From the NCBI GenBank assembly GCA_000751595.1, contig CCMH01000009.1, positions 1 through 64,000 of the forward strand: a DNA stretch of 64,000 nucleotides. Direction: 5' to 3'. The stretch's first letter is position 1. Each line of letters opens with the position of its first letter. Position numbers and translations under genes: made by a program. Shown here piece after piece: positions 1 through 8,559 of this stretch. The notes beneath the pieces were generated by a model that did no database searches, had not been told where the DNA came from, and worked only from the letters and a program-made list of their open reading frames with translations. This stretch comes from Weeksella massiliensis. GTDB lineage: Bacteria > Bacteroidota > Bacteroidia > Flavobacteriales > Weeksellaceae.

Positions 1-341
1 CCCGCCATTAAAAAGACATTTTTCTTTTCGAGTTGAATCTGATTCATGATTTCTACCCCAGAATGTGTATGTCGTTTCGCAAGTTCTTCGGTGCTGATTG
101 TAAATGCTTTGAGGGTTTCTACCAAATAGTCGGCAAAGTTTTTATAGAATTCTTTTTGGATTTGTTTAATCTCTCGATTGGATTTTTCGGGAAAGGAGTT
201 TTTCAGATTGTTGAAAATTACCTTGCGTCGATAGCCGATCAAATAATTCAATACGATATAAATAATATCCGAAAGAAAATATAAGACCGAAAAAGGTAAC
301 TTAGAAAAGGCTTTTACCACCCAAAACACAAGCTGATTCAT
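1..341 (-). CDS. LpxL/HtrB-type lipid A acyltransferase family protein (partial, N-terminal part)
   Basis: Reading the minus strand from an ATG at 341 gives an open frame of about 113 residues that runs off the left edge. The start reads MNQLVFWVVKAFSKLPFSVL, followed by a hydrophobic stretch and then YRRKVIFNNLKNSFPE. That arrangement (N-terminal membrane anchor, then an RxxVxxNLxxsFPE block) is typical of lysophospholipid/lauroyl acyltransferases that acylate lipid A at the inner membrane. The catalytic HxxxxD motif would lie outside the window, so the call rests on the N-terminus alone. A consensus -7 element at 361-368 supports the start. Family assignment is fairly secure; the exact acyl transfer is unknown. 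Confidence 0.75.
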   Translation of the reverse strand, partial: MNQLVFWVVKAFSKLPFSVLYFLSDIIYIVLNYLIGYRRKVIFNNLKNSFPEKSNREIKQIQKEFYKNFADYLVETLKAFTISTEELAKRHTHSGVEIMNQIQLEKKNVFLMA

Positions 342-360
342 ATCCTAAAAAAAATGCCTA

Positions 361-368
361 CAAAGGTA
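361..368 (-). promoter_or_regulatory. Predicted -7 promoter element TACCTTTG for the acyltransferase
   Basis: On the minus strand the sequence reads TACCTTTG, an exact match to the Bacteroidota housekeeping -7 consensus TAnnTTTG, 19 nt before the ATG at 341. Predicted from sequence only. Confidence 0.55.
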
Positions 369-373
369 CGGAT

Positions 374-1057
374 TTACTCAAAACCTAAAGTTGCATCCCA
401 CAAAACATCTTTCGGTGGAGGTGCAATAATCGAGATTTCTTCTTTGGTAACGGGATGCGAAAAGGTTAATTTTCTTGCATGCAAAGAAATGCTTCCGTCT
501 GGATTAGAGCGTTTAGCACCGTATTTCAGATCACCTTTTATGGGGCAACCGATAAAACTTAGCTGTGCACGAATTTGGTGAGAGCGTCCGGTGAAAAGAT
601 GCACATCGAGCACTTCATACGAATCCAAACTACCTACCCAATCGTACTCGAGAATTGCTTCTTTGGCATTGTTGGTGGGTTGGCTAAAAACGGTCGTCTT
701 GTTATTTTTCGGATTTTTACGAAGGTAATGCGTCAAACGATCGTGTTCTTTTGGCGGTTTTCCTTGTATCAATGCGCGATAAACTTTGGTTACTTCCCGC
801 TTCTGGAAGGCATCATTCATGCGTGCCAAGGCTTTCGATGTTTTTGCAAAAACTAAAATTCCAGATGTTGGTCGATCCAATCGGTGAATCAGACCCAAAA
901 AAACATTGCCAGGTTTATGATCGCGTTCTTTGATGTAGGCTTTCAGGCTTTCTACCAACGGGATATCGCCAGTGTTATCGCCTTGTGCCAATTCGCCAGG
1001 TTTTTTATTTACGATCAATAAATGATTGTCTTCGTATAGAATATCGGGGTTTTCCAT
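374..1057 (-). CDS. RluA family pseudouridine synthase
   Basis: The 227-residue protein matches the catalytic domain of RluA/RluD-type enzymes, which isomerise uridine to pseudouridine in rRNA or tRNA. The key motif HRLDRPTSG (about residues 58-66) contains the catalytic Asp; many family members have HRLDKDTSG instead. The later GRSHQIRAQL segment is also diagnostic. It lacks an N-terminal S4 domain, so it is the short single-domain form. It lies 93 bp downstream of panB on the same strand, with an imperfect hairpin between them. The target uridine cannot be told from sequence. Confidence 0.92.
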   Translation of the reverse strand: MENPDILYEDNHLLIVNKKPGELAQGDNTGDIPLVESLKAYIKERDHKPGNVFLGLIHRLDRPTSGILVFAKTSKALARMNDAFQKREVTKVYRALIQGKPPKEHDRLTHYLRKNPKNNKTTVFSQPTNNAKEAILEYDWVGSLDSYEVLDVHLFTGRSHQIRAQLSFIGCPIKGDLKYGAKRSNPDGSISLHARKLTFSHPVTKEEISIIAPPPKDVLWDATLGFE

Positions 1058-1150
1058 GGACTATTAAAGATGAAAAATTTTGAGTTTTCGGTAGGATGAA
1101 TATCAGAACTCATCCTCAAAACTTAAAATTATTTGGTTGTATAAACTATA

Positions 1151-1966
1151 TTAATATTGTTCATTTTCGTTCGGGAAATCAGAAGATTTCACATCGGCTA
1201 CATAATTTTCGATAGCAGATTTTACTTGGTCTTCTAATTGTAAATATTTTCGAACAAATTTAGGGTTGAATTCATTGTTGAGGCCCAACATATCGTGTAC
1301 CACCAAAACTTGACCATCGGTTCCGTTTCCGGCACCAATCCCAATCGTAGGAATTTGGATAGTATCGGTAACTTCTTTGGCCAAATCGGCAGGGATTTTT
1401 TCCATTACCAAGGCAAAGCAACCCAATTCTTCTACCAATTTCGCATCGCTGATGAGTTTCTGAGCTTCAGAATTATCTTTGGCACGCACTTTATACGATC
1501 CGAATTGATAAATCGATTGAGGTGTAAGTCCTAAATGTCCCATAACCGGAATTCCTGCATTGACGATTCTTTTGATCGATTCTTCGATTTCTTTTCCGCC
1601 CTCTAATTTCACGGCATGTGCACCTGATTCTTTCATGATTCTTACGGCAGATTCCAAAGCCTTTTGCGGATCAGATTGGTACGTACCAAATGGTAAATCT
1701 ACCACAACTAAAGCTCTTTTTGCACCACGAACGACACATTGCGCGTGGTAAATCATTTGGTCGAGGGTAATTGGTAGCGTAGTTTCGTGACCAGCCATTA
1801 CGTTGGCTGCAGAATCTCCTACCAAGATAATTTCGGTGCCAGCAGCGTCTACTAAAGTAGCAATCGTAAAATCATAAGCCGTTAACATCGATATCTTTTC
1901 GCCCGAAAACTTCATTTTACGGATTGTTTCGGTCGTTATGCGTTTTAATTCTTTGGTTACAGACAT
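1151..1966 (-). CDS. panB: 3-methyl-2-oxobutanoate hydroxymethyltransferase
   Basis: The 271-residue protein is PanB, which transfers a hydroxymethyl group from 5,10-methylene-tetrahydrofolate to 2-oxoisovalerate to make ketopantoate, the first committed step of pantothenate (coenzyme A) synthesis in the cytoplasm. Visible family motifs are SMLTAYDFTIA near residue 25, VGDSAANVMAGHETTLPIT with the metal-binding Asp, VKLEGG with the substrate Lys, and FALVMEKIPA with the catalytic Glu. Length is normal for the family. No other pantothenate genes are in the window. It is transcribed away from ugd, with a 200-bp spacer between them. Confidence 0.97.
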   Translation of the reverse strand: MSVTKELKRITTETIRKMKFSGEKISMLTAYDFTIATLVDAAGTEIILVGDSAANVMAGHETTLPITLDQMIYHAQCVVRGAKRALVVVDLPFGTYQSDPQKALESAVRIMKESGAHAVKLEGGKEIEESIKRIVNAGIPVMGHLGLTPQSIYQFGSYKVRAKDNSEAQKLISDAKLVEELGCFALVMEKIPADLAKEVTDTIQIPTIGIGAGNGTDGQVLVVHDMLGLNNEFNPKFVRKYLQLEDQVKSAIENYVADVKSSDFPNENEQY

Positions 1967-2134
1967 GCTATTTTATATTTCTTGGTAAAGGTAAATTGAT
2001 TTTTAAGGAACTACTAATGTTTAACGAGAATTTATTTTAGAAACAAGCTCGTAAAATTGTAGTATTTTGGATTATAAAATTGTGAAACTTTTCATAAGTC
2101 AATGTAGCAGATAGTAATATTCGTACAAAATATG

Positions 2135-2142
2135 TAATTTTG
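2135..2142 (+). promoter_or_regulatory. Predicted -7 promoter element TAATTTTG for the polysaccharide locus (ugd)
   Basis: TAATTTTG matches the Bacteroidota TAnnTTTG consensus and ends 25 nt before the ugd ATG at 2167. It is the best promoter candidate in the 200-bp divergent region between panB and ugd and may drive the left part of the glycan locus. No clear -33 TTG at ideal spacing was seen. Confidence 0.55.
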
Positions 2143-2166
2143 TTCACTTAAATTACCTAAAAAACG

Positions 2167-3477
2167 ATGAATATAGCTATTGTAGGAACAGGATATGTGG
2201 GCTTAGTTAGTGGAACATGTCTTGCCGATTTCGGGAATCATGTGATTTGTGTTGATATTGACGAAGCCAAAGTAGATAAAATGCGCAACGGGCATGTCCC
2301 AATTTATGAACCCGGTTTAGAAGAAGTTTTTTTACGCAATGTAAAAAGTAATCGTATCGAGTTTACCACGGATATCAAAGAAGCTTTAGAACACAGTGAT
2401 GTTATTTTCTTGGCTTTGCCAACACCTCCTGGTGAAGATGGTTCTGCCGATTTATCGTATGTATTGAGTGTCGCTAACCAGATTGGGGAATTGATGACTT
2501 CTTACAAATTGATCGTTAATAAAAGTACGGTTCCGGTTGGGACAGCCGAAAAGGTTCGCGAAGTAATTGCGAGTAAAACTACCCAGCCGTTTGATGTGGT
2601 TTCTAATCCGGAATTTTTACGAGAAGGCTATGCCGTTCAAGATTTTATGAGTCCAAACCGCGTGGTTGTAGGTGCTTCATCTCAAAAAGCTTTTGATTTG
2701 ATGCATCGGATTTATCGTCCGTTGACCGAAGCTGGGATTCCGGTGATTATGATGGATGAAAAATCGTCTGAACTTACCAAATATGCCGCAAATTCTTTCT
2801 TGGCAACCAAAATTACCTTTATGAACGAGGTGGCTAACTTTTGTGAGTTGGTCGGGGCAGATGTGGATAAAGTGCGTCTTGGAATGGGATCAGATGAACG
2901 AATCGGGAATCGATTCTTGTTTCCGGGAATTGGTTATGGTGGTTCTTGTTTTCCGAAAGATGTAAAAGCTTTGGTAAAATCGGGGAAACAACAACAATAT
3001 ACGTTCGAGGTTTTGGAAGCGGTAGAAAATGTTAATAAACGTCAGAAAACCATTTTAGTTCCTGCTATTAGCGAATATTTAGGAGGATTGAAAGGAAAGA
3101 AAATTGCACTTTGGGGCTTGGCTTTCAAAGAAAATACAGATGATATTCGCGAAGCATCTTCATTAGAAATTATAGACGAATTGCTGAAAGAAGGAGCAGA
3201 AGTTGTGGCGTATGATTCGGCTGCAATGCCAAATGTGCAACGAGTTTTAGGCGATAAAATCCAATATGCAGACAATATGTATGCTGCGATAGAAGACGCC
3301 GATGCCTTGTTGATTGCGACAGAATGGTCGGAGTTTAGAAATCCGAAATTCGATTTGATGAGCGAGAAACTTAAGAATAAAGCTATCTTTGATGGTAGAA
3401 ACTTATACGAATTAGATGTGTTAGAAGAAAAAGGATTCTTCTATAAATCAATTGGTAGGAGAACAGTTTACAACTAA
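2167..3477 (+). CDS. ugd: UDP-glucose 6-dehydrogenase
   Basis: This enzyme oxidises UDP-glucose to UDP-glucuronate with two NAD+ in the cytoplasm. The 436-residue protein starts with the NAD-binding fold GTGYVGLVSG (residues 7-16). It has the central helix around KYAANSFLATKITFMNE and the catalytic-cysteine motif YGGSCFPKD (Cys near residue 262), then the C-terminal UDP-binding domain (ALWGLAFKENTDDIREA). It is the first gene of the glycan locus, 15 bp before rfbB. Its product is a substrate for the UDP-glucuronate epimerase-like gene at 15206-16252, so the polymer probably contains glucuronic or galacturonic acid. Confidence 0.96.
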   Translation: MNIAIVGTGYVGLVSGTCLADFGNHVICVDIDEAKVDKMRNGHVPIYEPGLEEVFLRNVKSNRIEFTTDIKEALEHSDVIFLALPTPPGEDGSADLSYVLSVANQIGELMTSYKLIVNKSTVPVGTAEKVREVIASKTTQPFDVVSNPEFLREGYAVQDFMSPNRVVVGASSQKAFDLMHRIYRPLTEAGIPVIMMDEKSSELTKYAANSFLATKITFMNEVANFCELVGADVDKVRLGMGSDERIGNRFLFPGIGYGGSCFPKDVKALVKSGKQQQYTFEVLEAVENVNKRQKTILVPAISEYLGGLKGKKIALWGLAFKENTDDIREASSLEIIDELLKEGAEVVAYDSAAMPNVQRVLGDKIQYADNMYAAIEDADALLIATEWSEFRNPKFDLMSEKLKNKAIFDGRNLYELDVLEEKGFFYKSIGRRTVYN

Positions 3478-3492
3478 AAAGAGAGCAATTTT

Positions 3493-4539
3493 ATGAAAAC
3501 GATACTCATTACCGGAGGAGCAGGTTTTATTGGTTCGCACGTGGTTCGCGAGTTTTTGCAGAAACATCCGAACTACACAATTGTGAATGTAGATGCCTTG
3601 ACGTATGCCGGGAATTTAGAAAACCTGAAAGATGTAGAACAGCATCCGAATTATCGCTTCGAGAAAGTAGATATTGTCGATGCAAAAGCGGTGAATGATT
3701 TGTTCGCGCGTTATCAGCCCGATGGAGTTATTCACTTAGCAGCTGAGTCGCATGTGGATCGCTCGATCAGCAATCCGATTGATTTTGTGATGACGAACGT
3801 AATCGGAACGGTTAACTTGTTGAATGCTGCAAAAGCAACTTGGCAAGACGATTTTACAGGCAAACGTTTTCATCATGTTTCGACCGATGAGGTGTACGGA
3901 ACCTTAGGAAGCGAAGGTTTTTTTACCGAGGAAACTTCGTACGATCCGCACTCTCCGTATTCGGCTTCCAAAGCATCTTCAGACCATTTTGTGCGGGCGT
4001 ATCATGATACGTATGGTTTGCCGATTGTGATCACGAATTGTTCTAATAATTATGGACCGAATCATTTCCCAGAAAAATTGATTCCTTTATGCATTCATAA
4101 TATCCTAAATAAAAAACCTTTACCGATTTATGGTGACGGAAAATATACCCGCGATTGGTTGTATGTGATCGATCATGCGAAAGCAATCGACTTGGTTTTC
4201 CACGAAGGTAAAACAGGAGAAGCCTACAATGTAGGTGGATTCAATGAATGGACGAATATCGATTTGGTGAAAGAATTGTGTCAGCAAATGGATGAGAAAT
4301 TGGGCAAAGAAGCAGGAACTTCGGAACAATTAATCACGTATGTAAAAGACCGTCCGGGGCATGATTTGCGTTATGCGATTGATGCTACAAAAATAAATAA
4401 AGAATTGGGATGGAAACCTTCGGTAACCTTCGAAGAAGGCTTATCGGCAACGATAGATTGGTTTTTAGCCAATCAGGAATGGTTGGATAATGTAACTTCT
4501 GGTGATTATCAGAAATATTATGAGAAGCAATATAGTTGA
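3493..4539 (+). CDS. rfbB: dTDP-glucose 4,6-dehydratase
   Basis: RfbB/RmlB converts dTDP-glucose to dTDP-4-keto-6-deoxyglucose. The 348-residue extended short-chain dehydrogenase has the NAD-binding TGGAGFIGSHV (residues 7-17), STDEVYG carrying the catalytic Asp-Glu pair, and YSASKASSDHF carrying the YxxxK couple. The family marker TNCSNNYGPNHFPEKLIP is present. It is followed by a repeat-flanked insertion (4544-4991) that separates it from rfbA, which normally lies next to it. The later rhamnose genes rfbC and rfbD are not in the window, so the final sugar made from this intermediate is unknown. Confidence 0.96.
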   Translation: MKTILITGGAGFIGSHVVREFLQKHPNYTIVNVDALTYAGNLENLKDVEQHPNYRFEKVDIVDAKAVNDLFARYQPDGVIHLAAESHVDRSISNPIDFVMTNVIGTVNLLNAAKATWQDDFTGKRFHHVSTDEVYGTLGSEGFFTEETSYDPHSPYSASKASSDHFVRAYHDTYGLPIVITNCSNNYGPNHFPEKLIPLCIHNILNKKPLPIYGDGKYTRDWLYVIDHAKAIDLVFHEGKTGEAYNVGGFNEWTNIDLVKELCQQMDEKLGKEAGTSEQLITYVKDRPGHDLRYAIDATKINKELGWKPSVTFEEGLSATIDWFLANQEWLDNVTSGDYQKYYEKQYS

Positions 4540-4543
4540 AGGG

Positions 4544-4591
4544 GTTAAATTGTTAAGTAGTTAAGAGGTTAGGTAGTTAAGATGTTAAAGC
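4544..4591 (+). repeat. Left array: six tandem 8-bp units GTTARRNN
   Basis: Starting 5 nt after the rfbB stop codon, six consecutive 8-bp units begin with GTTA: GTTAAATT, GTTAAGTA, GTTAAGAG, GTTAGGTA, GTTAAGAT and GTTAAAGC. The period is exact. An array of the same motif in the opposite orientation follows the four-helix-bundle gene (4957-4990). Together they bracket the gene as inverted repeats and could pair in DNA or RNA. Confidence 0.85.
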
Positions 4592-4608
4592 ATCAAGATT
4601 ATTAATTC

Positions 4609-4962
4609 ATGGATATCAAATCACACAAAGATTTAAAAGTTTGGCAAGAGTCCATTACTCTTGTGGAAGATATTTACCAACTAACAGCTAAATTTCCAAA
4701 AGAAGAACTATTTGGATTAACCAGTCAGATGCGTAGAGCCTCAGTTTCTGTACCTTCTAATATTGCTGAAGGAGCTGGCAGAAAAGGTAAATCAGAATTT
4801 ATTCGATTTCTCTACATTTCTTTAGGTTCATTAAGTGAATTAGATACCCAATTAGAAATTGCAATTCGATTAAAATATATAAAAGATGATAAAATAGTTA
4901 TAGAAAGAATTTATTTTATAAAAAATATGATTTCTAAGCTAATCATTAGTTTAAATAACTAA
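4609..4962 (+). CDS. Four helix bundle protein (23S rRNA intervening-sequence protein family)
   Basis: The 117-residue protein is a small, fully helical protein of the S23/IVP four-helix-bundle family. Recognisable blocks are KDLKVWQESITLVEDIYQLT at the N-terminus, FPKEELFGLTSQMRRASVSV, then PSNIAEGAGRKGKSEFIRFL and a SELDTQLEIA helix. Relatives are encoded inside intervening sequences of 23S rRNA genes in other bacteria, occur as free-standing genes in many Bacteroidota, and share a fold with the Avd accessory protein of diversity-generating retroelements. Biochemical function is unknown. Here the gene interrupts rfbB-rfbA in the same orientation, with octamer arrays on both sides, the right one beginning within the last codons. 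That looks like a small inserted cassette (inference). Confidence 0.9.
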   Translation: MDIKSHKDLKVWQESITLVEDIYQLTAKFPKEELFGLTSQMRRASVSVPSNIAEGAGRKGKSEFIRFLYISLGSLSELDTQLEIAIRLKYIKDDKIVIERIYFIKNMISKLIISLNN

Positions 4963-4990
4963 CATTCTAACCATCTAACTTACTAACATA
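4957..4990 (-). repeat. Right array: four tandem 8-bp units, inverted relative to the left array
   Basis: CTAAC pentamers start at 4959, 4967, 4975 and 4983, exactly 8 bp apart. On the minus strand they read GTTAGTAA, GTTAGATG, GTTAGAAT and GTTAGTTA. The array overlaps the stop codon of the four-helix-bundle gene and ends just before rfbA. It is the inverted counterpart of the array at 4544-4591. Confidence 0.85.
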
Positions 4991-5000
4991 AAAAAATACT

Positions 5001-5861
5001 ATGAAAGGAATTATTTTAGCTGGCGGATCGGGTACGCGACTCTATCCGTTGACTATTTCTGTCAGTAAACAATTAATGCCGGTGTACGACAAGCCGATGA
5101 TATATTATCCTTTATCGACGCTTATGTTGGCCGGAATTCGAGAAATCCTCATCATCACCACTCCTCATGATTCAGAAGCTTTTGAGCGTTTATTGGGCGA
5201 TGGTTCGCAAATCGGTTGCCGAATAGAATATGCAATTCAGCCGCAACCCGAAGGATTAGCACAAGCTTTTGTTATTGGCGAAGAATTTATTGGCGATGAT
5301 AAGGTTGCGCTGGTTTTGGGTGATAATATTTTCTATGGTGCAGGTTTAGCGAAGTTACTACAAAGCAAAACCGATGTAGAAGGCGGTTGCGTGTTTGCGT
5401 ATCAGGTTTCTGATCCGGAGCGTTATGGAGTTGTTGAGTTTGATGAGCAACAAAAAGTAGTCTCGATAGAAGAAAAACCTACTCATCCGAAATCGAATTA
5501 TGCGGTTCCGGGAGTTTATTTTTACGACAATCGAGTGGTGGAAATTGCTAAGAATTTGAAACCTTCGGCGCGAGGTGAATTGGAAATTACCGATGTAAAC
5601 AAAGTGTACTTGGAAAGTGGAACGCTAGAAGTGGGCATCATGGGACGGGGAACAGCTTGGCTGGATACCGGTACGTTCGAGTCTTTGCACGAAGCATCGG
5701 AGTATGTTCGGGTGATCCAAAAAAGACAAGGTTTTAGTATCTCTTGCATCGAAGAAATCGCTTATAGAAACGGATTTATTAACAAGGAACAACTTCTGGC
5801 TGCAGCTGAGAAATATGGTAAAAGCGGTTATGGAGAATATTTGAAACAGATATTGGAGTAG
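5001..5861 (+). CDS. rfbA: Glucose-1-phosphate thymidylyltransferase
   Basis: RfbA/RmlA joins dTTP and glucose-1-phosphate to make dTDP-glucose, the substrate of RfbB. The 286-residue protein begins with the nucleotidyltransferase signature [11 protein letters not shown] (residues 8-18). It has the sugar-binding [12 protein letters not shown] block, the metal-binding LGDNIFYG and the C-terminal [10 protein letters not shown]. Length is typical. Its stop codon overlaps the GTG start of the next gene by one base (TAGTG), so the two are probably translated together. Confidence 0.96.
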   Translation: MKGIILAGGSGTRLYPLTISVSKQLMPVYDKPMIYYPLSTLMLAGIREILIITTPHDSEAFERLLGDGSQIGCRIEYAIQPQPEGLAQAFVIGEEFIGDDKVALVLGDNIFYGAGLAKLLQSKTDVEGGCVFAYQVSDPERYGVVEFDEQQKVVSIEEKPTHPKSNYAVPGVYFYDNRVVEIAKNLKPSARGELEITDVNKVYLESGTLEVGIMGRGTAWLDTGTFESLHEASEYVRVIQKRQGFSISCIEEIAYRNGFINKEQLLAAAEKYGKSGYGEYLKQILE

Positions 5862-7657
5862 TGGATAAGCTAAAGAAAAATAGTGAGATTTCTTATTACG
5901 GCTATTTTAAGTATGTAAAAGGATTTATCGGAAATCGTTTTTACGTATATGTATTTCTGAATTTCCTGATAGGATTATTTGATAGCTTAGGATTAGCCAT
6001 GTTTATTCCTTTGTTGGCAATTGCAACAAATTCTGATAGTTCTGGCAATGAATCTTTAGGTAATTTACAGCCTTTATTAGACTTTTTACAAGAGAAGAAT
6101 ATAGAAGTAAACTTAAGCAATATTCTTCTCATCATGATTATACTTTTCATACTAAAAGGGGTGTTTTATTATTTGAAAGGTAATTATTTGAATAAGACAC
6201 TTTTAATAGCATTGAGAAAGATACGCTTGAAGCTATTGGCAGGACTAAATGGCTTAAGCTATGAAGGCTTCACTCATTTGGATGCAGGAAAAGTACAAAA
6301 TATTATGGTTGCTCAGACTGGTCAGGTTATGACTAGTATGAATGCCTATTTTATGTCTATACAGCATGTTGTGATGCTAATTACGTATGTTTTAATGGCT
6401 TTTTTAGCAAATTGGAAATTTGCAATAATGATTGCTTTCGGTGCGGGATTGACTAATTTTTTATACAAATACATCAATAAAGTTACTAAAAAACATGCAG
6501 GAGAATTGTTGAGTATTGGTAATAGCTTTAGTGGGAAACTGATACAAGTTAGTAATAACTTTAAGTATCTTAAAGCGACCAACAAATTCACTATTTTTAA
6601 AAGTCGTTTAGAAAATGATATTAAAAACTCTGAAAATATATCTTATAAAATAGGATTAATTGGTACAATAGCTGAGTCATTGCGTGAACCAATGATCATC
6701 ATAATTATTGCTGTTGTGCTTTATTTACAAGTTGAAGTATTACAGAATGACTTTTCATCAATTATGGTGAGTTTATTGTTGTTTTATAGATCATTGAATT
6801 ATCTTGTTTCTCTACAAAGTACTATAAATAGTTTCATAAAAACTTCTGTAGGAGTAAATGCAGTAGAGAATTTAATTGTTGAAATGGATGATTTTAAAGA
6901 AAATATTTCTGAAGAAAAAATCGATCATATTAACAATATAGAATTACAAAATGTTCATGTGACATTTGGAGAAACCCGAGTTTTAAAAAATATTAATCTT
7001 CAAATTCGTAAAAATACTTCGATTGCTTTAGTTGGAGAGAGTGGTGCAGGTAAAACAACTTTGGCTAATATTATATGTGGGTTAATTATCCCACATGAAG
7101 GTCAGATGTACAGTGATGAGGAGAGTATAGATAAGTTTGATATACGGTCTTATCGTGAGAAAGTTGGATATATTACACAAGAGGCAGTTATTTTTGATGA
7201 TACTTTGTTTAATAATATTACAATGTGGGATGAAAAAAACGAAGAAAATTTAGAGAAATTTCATCAAACATTGAAAATGGTAGCTTTGGATAGTTTCTAT
7301 GCTGGGCTAAAAGATAAAGAAAACACTGCATTAGGTAATAATGGAATACTGGTTTCTGGAGGACAGAAGCAAAGAATTTCAATCGCAAGAGAGTTGTATA
7401 GAGAAGTAGATTTACTTATTCTTGATGAGGCAACATCTGCTTTGGATTCCGAAACCGAAAGATATATTAAAGATAGTATCGATTTGCTACAAGGGAAAAC
7501 AACAATAGTTATTATTGCTCATAGATTATCCACAATAAAAGATGTGGATTGTATTTACTTGATGCACGATGGAGAAATTGTAGAAAGTGGTGAATATCAA
7601 AATTTACTAGCCAAATCAGAAAAGTTCAGAAAAATGGTTCAACTACAAGAATTATAG
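5861..7657 (+). CDS. ABC exporter, fused membrane and ATPase domains (candidate lipid-linked glycan flippase)
   Basis: The 598-residue half-transporter has an N-terminal six-helix membrane domain (about residues 25-335) and a C-terminal ATPase. Visible ATPase motifs are Walker A GESGAGKTT near residue 392, signature VSGGQKQRISIAREL near 497, Walker B LLILDEATSALD near 520 and the His loop IIAHRLST near 552. Proteins of this layout include MsbA and the PglK flippase of protein-glycosylation loci. It sits inside a glycan locus that shows no Wzx-type flippase, so a role in flipping a lipid-linked oligosaccharide is plausible but inferred. The start is GTG and overlaps the rfbA stop by one base. 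Base composition is more AT-rich than rfbA. Confidence 0.88.
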   Translation: MDKLKKNSEISYYGYFKYVKGFIGNRFYVYVFLNFLIGLFDSLGLAMFIPLLAIATNSDSSGNESLGNLQPLLDFLQEKNIEVNLSNILLIMIILFILKGVFYYLKGNYLNKTLLIALRKIRLKLLAGLNGLSYEGFTHLDAGKVQNIMVAQTGQVMTSMNAYFMSIQHVVMLITYVLMAFLANWKFAIMIAFGAGLTNFLYKYINKVTKKHAGELLSIGNSFSGKLIQVSNNFKYLKATNKFTIFKSRLENDIKNSENISYKIGLIGTIAESLREPMIIIIIAVVLYLQVEVLQNDFSSIMVSLLLFYRSLNYLVSLQSTINSFIKTSVGVNAVENLIVEMDDFKENISEEKIDHINNIELQNVHVTFGETRVLKNINLQIRKNTSIALVGESGAGKTTLANIICGLIIPHEGQMYSDEESIDKFDIRSYREKVGYITQEAVIFDDTLFNNITMWDEKNEENLEKFHQTLKMVALDSFYAGLKDKENTALGNNGILVSGGQKQRISIARELYREVDLLILDEATSALDSETERYIKDSIDLLQGKTTIVIIAHRLSTIKDVDCIYLMHDGEIVESGEYQNLLAKSEKFRKMVQLQEL

Positions 7658-8527
7658 ATGATTACAATATTTACACCAACCTATAATCGTGCTCATTTAT
7701 TGCCAAGACTTTTTGAAAGTTTAGTAACACAAAAAAATAAGAATTTCAAATGGCTTGTGGTTGATGATGGTTCTACAGATAATACTAAAGAACTAATTGA
7801 TCAATTTTCTACTGAGGCAGATTTCAAAATAACTTATATTTTTCAATCAAATCAAGGAAAACATGTCGCGATCAATACTGCTTTAGAGAATATAGATACT
7901 ACCTATTTCTTAACCATAGATAGTGATGATAAAATGGTGGAAAATGGAATAAATCTTATTTATAAAAAAATAGACCTAATAGATGAAGACGATACATTGG
8001 CTGCAATAGCATCTCCTATTTATGTTGTTAATCACCCTAATTTAGATAAATACAAACCACTGGCAAAAGACAATCTTATCTATAATTCATTTGGTTCTGG
8101 AAAAGGATATGAAAAGAATTTATTAGGAGAGAATTCATATATATTTAAAACTAAAATTGCAAAACAATATCCATATCCAGTTTTTGAAGGGGAAAAGTTT
8201 TTAAAAGAATCCATTGTTTTTAAAAGAATTAGTTGTCTTTATAATTTTTTATATATAAAAGATACTGTCGTTGTTGCTGAATATCAAGAAGATGGTTTAA
8301 GTTCTGATTTTATTCAACTACTAAAGAATAACCCAAAAGGAGCAGCAATTTCCTTTGAAGAGTTGATGAATTATACTCAAATCCCTTTTAAGAAAAGAAT
8401 TCATTACGCTTTGGTTTATTGGGATTTTGAAACATTGTCTGGAGAAACATCTTTCTTAAAAAGATTAAGAAAAATAAAAAGCAATCGATTGAAAATTGCT
8501 TTTATTCTAAAAAAATACTTCTTGTAA
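7658..8527 (+). CDS. Glycosyltransferase family 2
   Basis: The 289-residue protein has a GT-A fold N-terminus: FTPTYNRAHLLPRLFESL at residues 4-21, then VVDDGSTDNTKEL (nucleotide-binding Asp) and the metal-binding TIDSDD near residue 89. It lacks membrane segments, so it is probably a cytoplasmic enzyme acting on lipid-linked sugar at the inner face of the membrane. The ATG directly follows the stop codon of the ABC exporter, indicating one operon. The N-terminus closely resembles the GT2 at 62237-63148 (shared PTYNRAH, DDGSTD.TKEL), suggesting paralogues with related acceptors. Donor and linkage are unknown. Confidence 0.92.
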   Translation: MITIFTPTYNRAHLLPRLFESLVTQKNKNFKWLVVDDGSTDNTKELIDQFSTEADFKITYIFQSNQGKHVAINTALENIDTTYFLTIDSDDKMVENGINLIYKKIDLIDEDDTLAAIASPIYVVNHPNLDKYKPLAKDNLIYNSFGSGKGYEKNLLGENSYIFKTKIAKQYPYPVFEGEKFLKESIVFKRISCLYNFLYIKDTVVVAEYQEDGLSSDFIQLLKNNPKGAAISFEELMNYTQIPFKKRIHYALVYWDFETLSGETSFLKRLRKIKSNRLKIAFILKKYFL

Positions 8528-8559
8528 GAAAATTGATAGAAACAATTATTTTCTATTTT

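Noticed and set aside
33-284. Plus-strand open frame of 83 codons at the left edge
   Set aside because: It is antisense to the acyltransferase gene on the minus strand, which has family-like sequence and a promoter.
1070-1135. Terminator between panB and the pseudouridine synthase gene
   Set aside because: The complementary arms are interrupted and the T-run is poor, so I did not list it as a feature.
4544-4990. CRISPR-like array
   Set aside because: The repeats are only 8 bp, contiguous, with no spacers, and appear in two opposite blocks around a gene.
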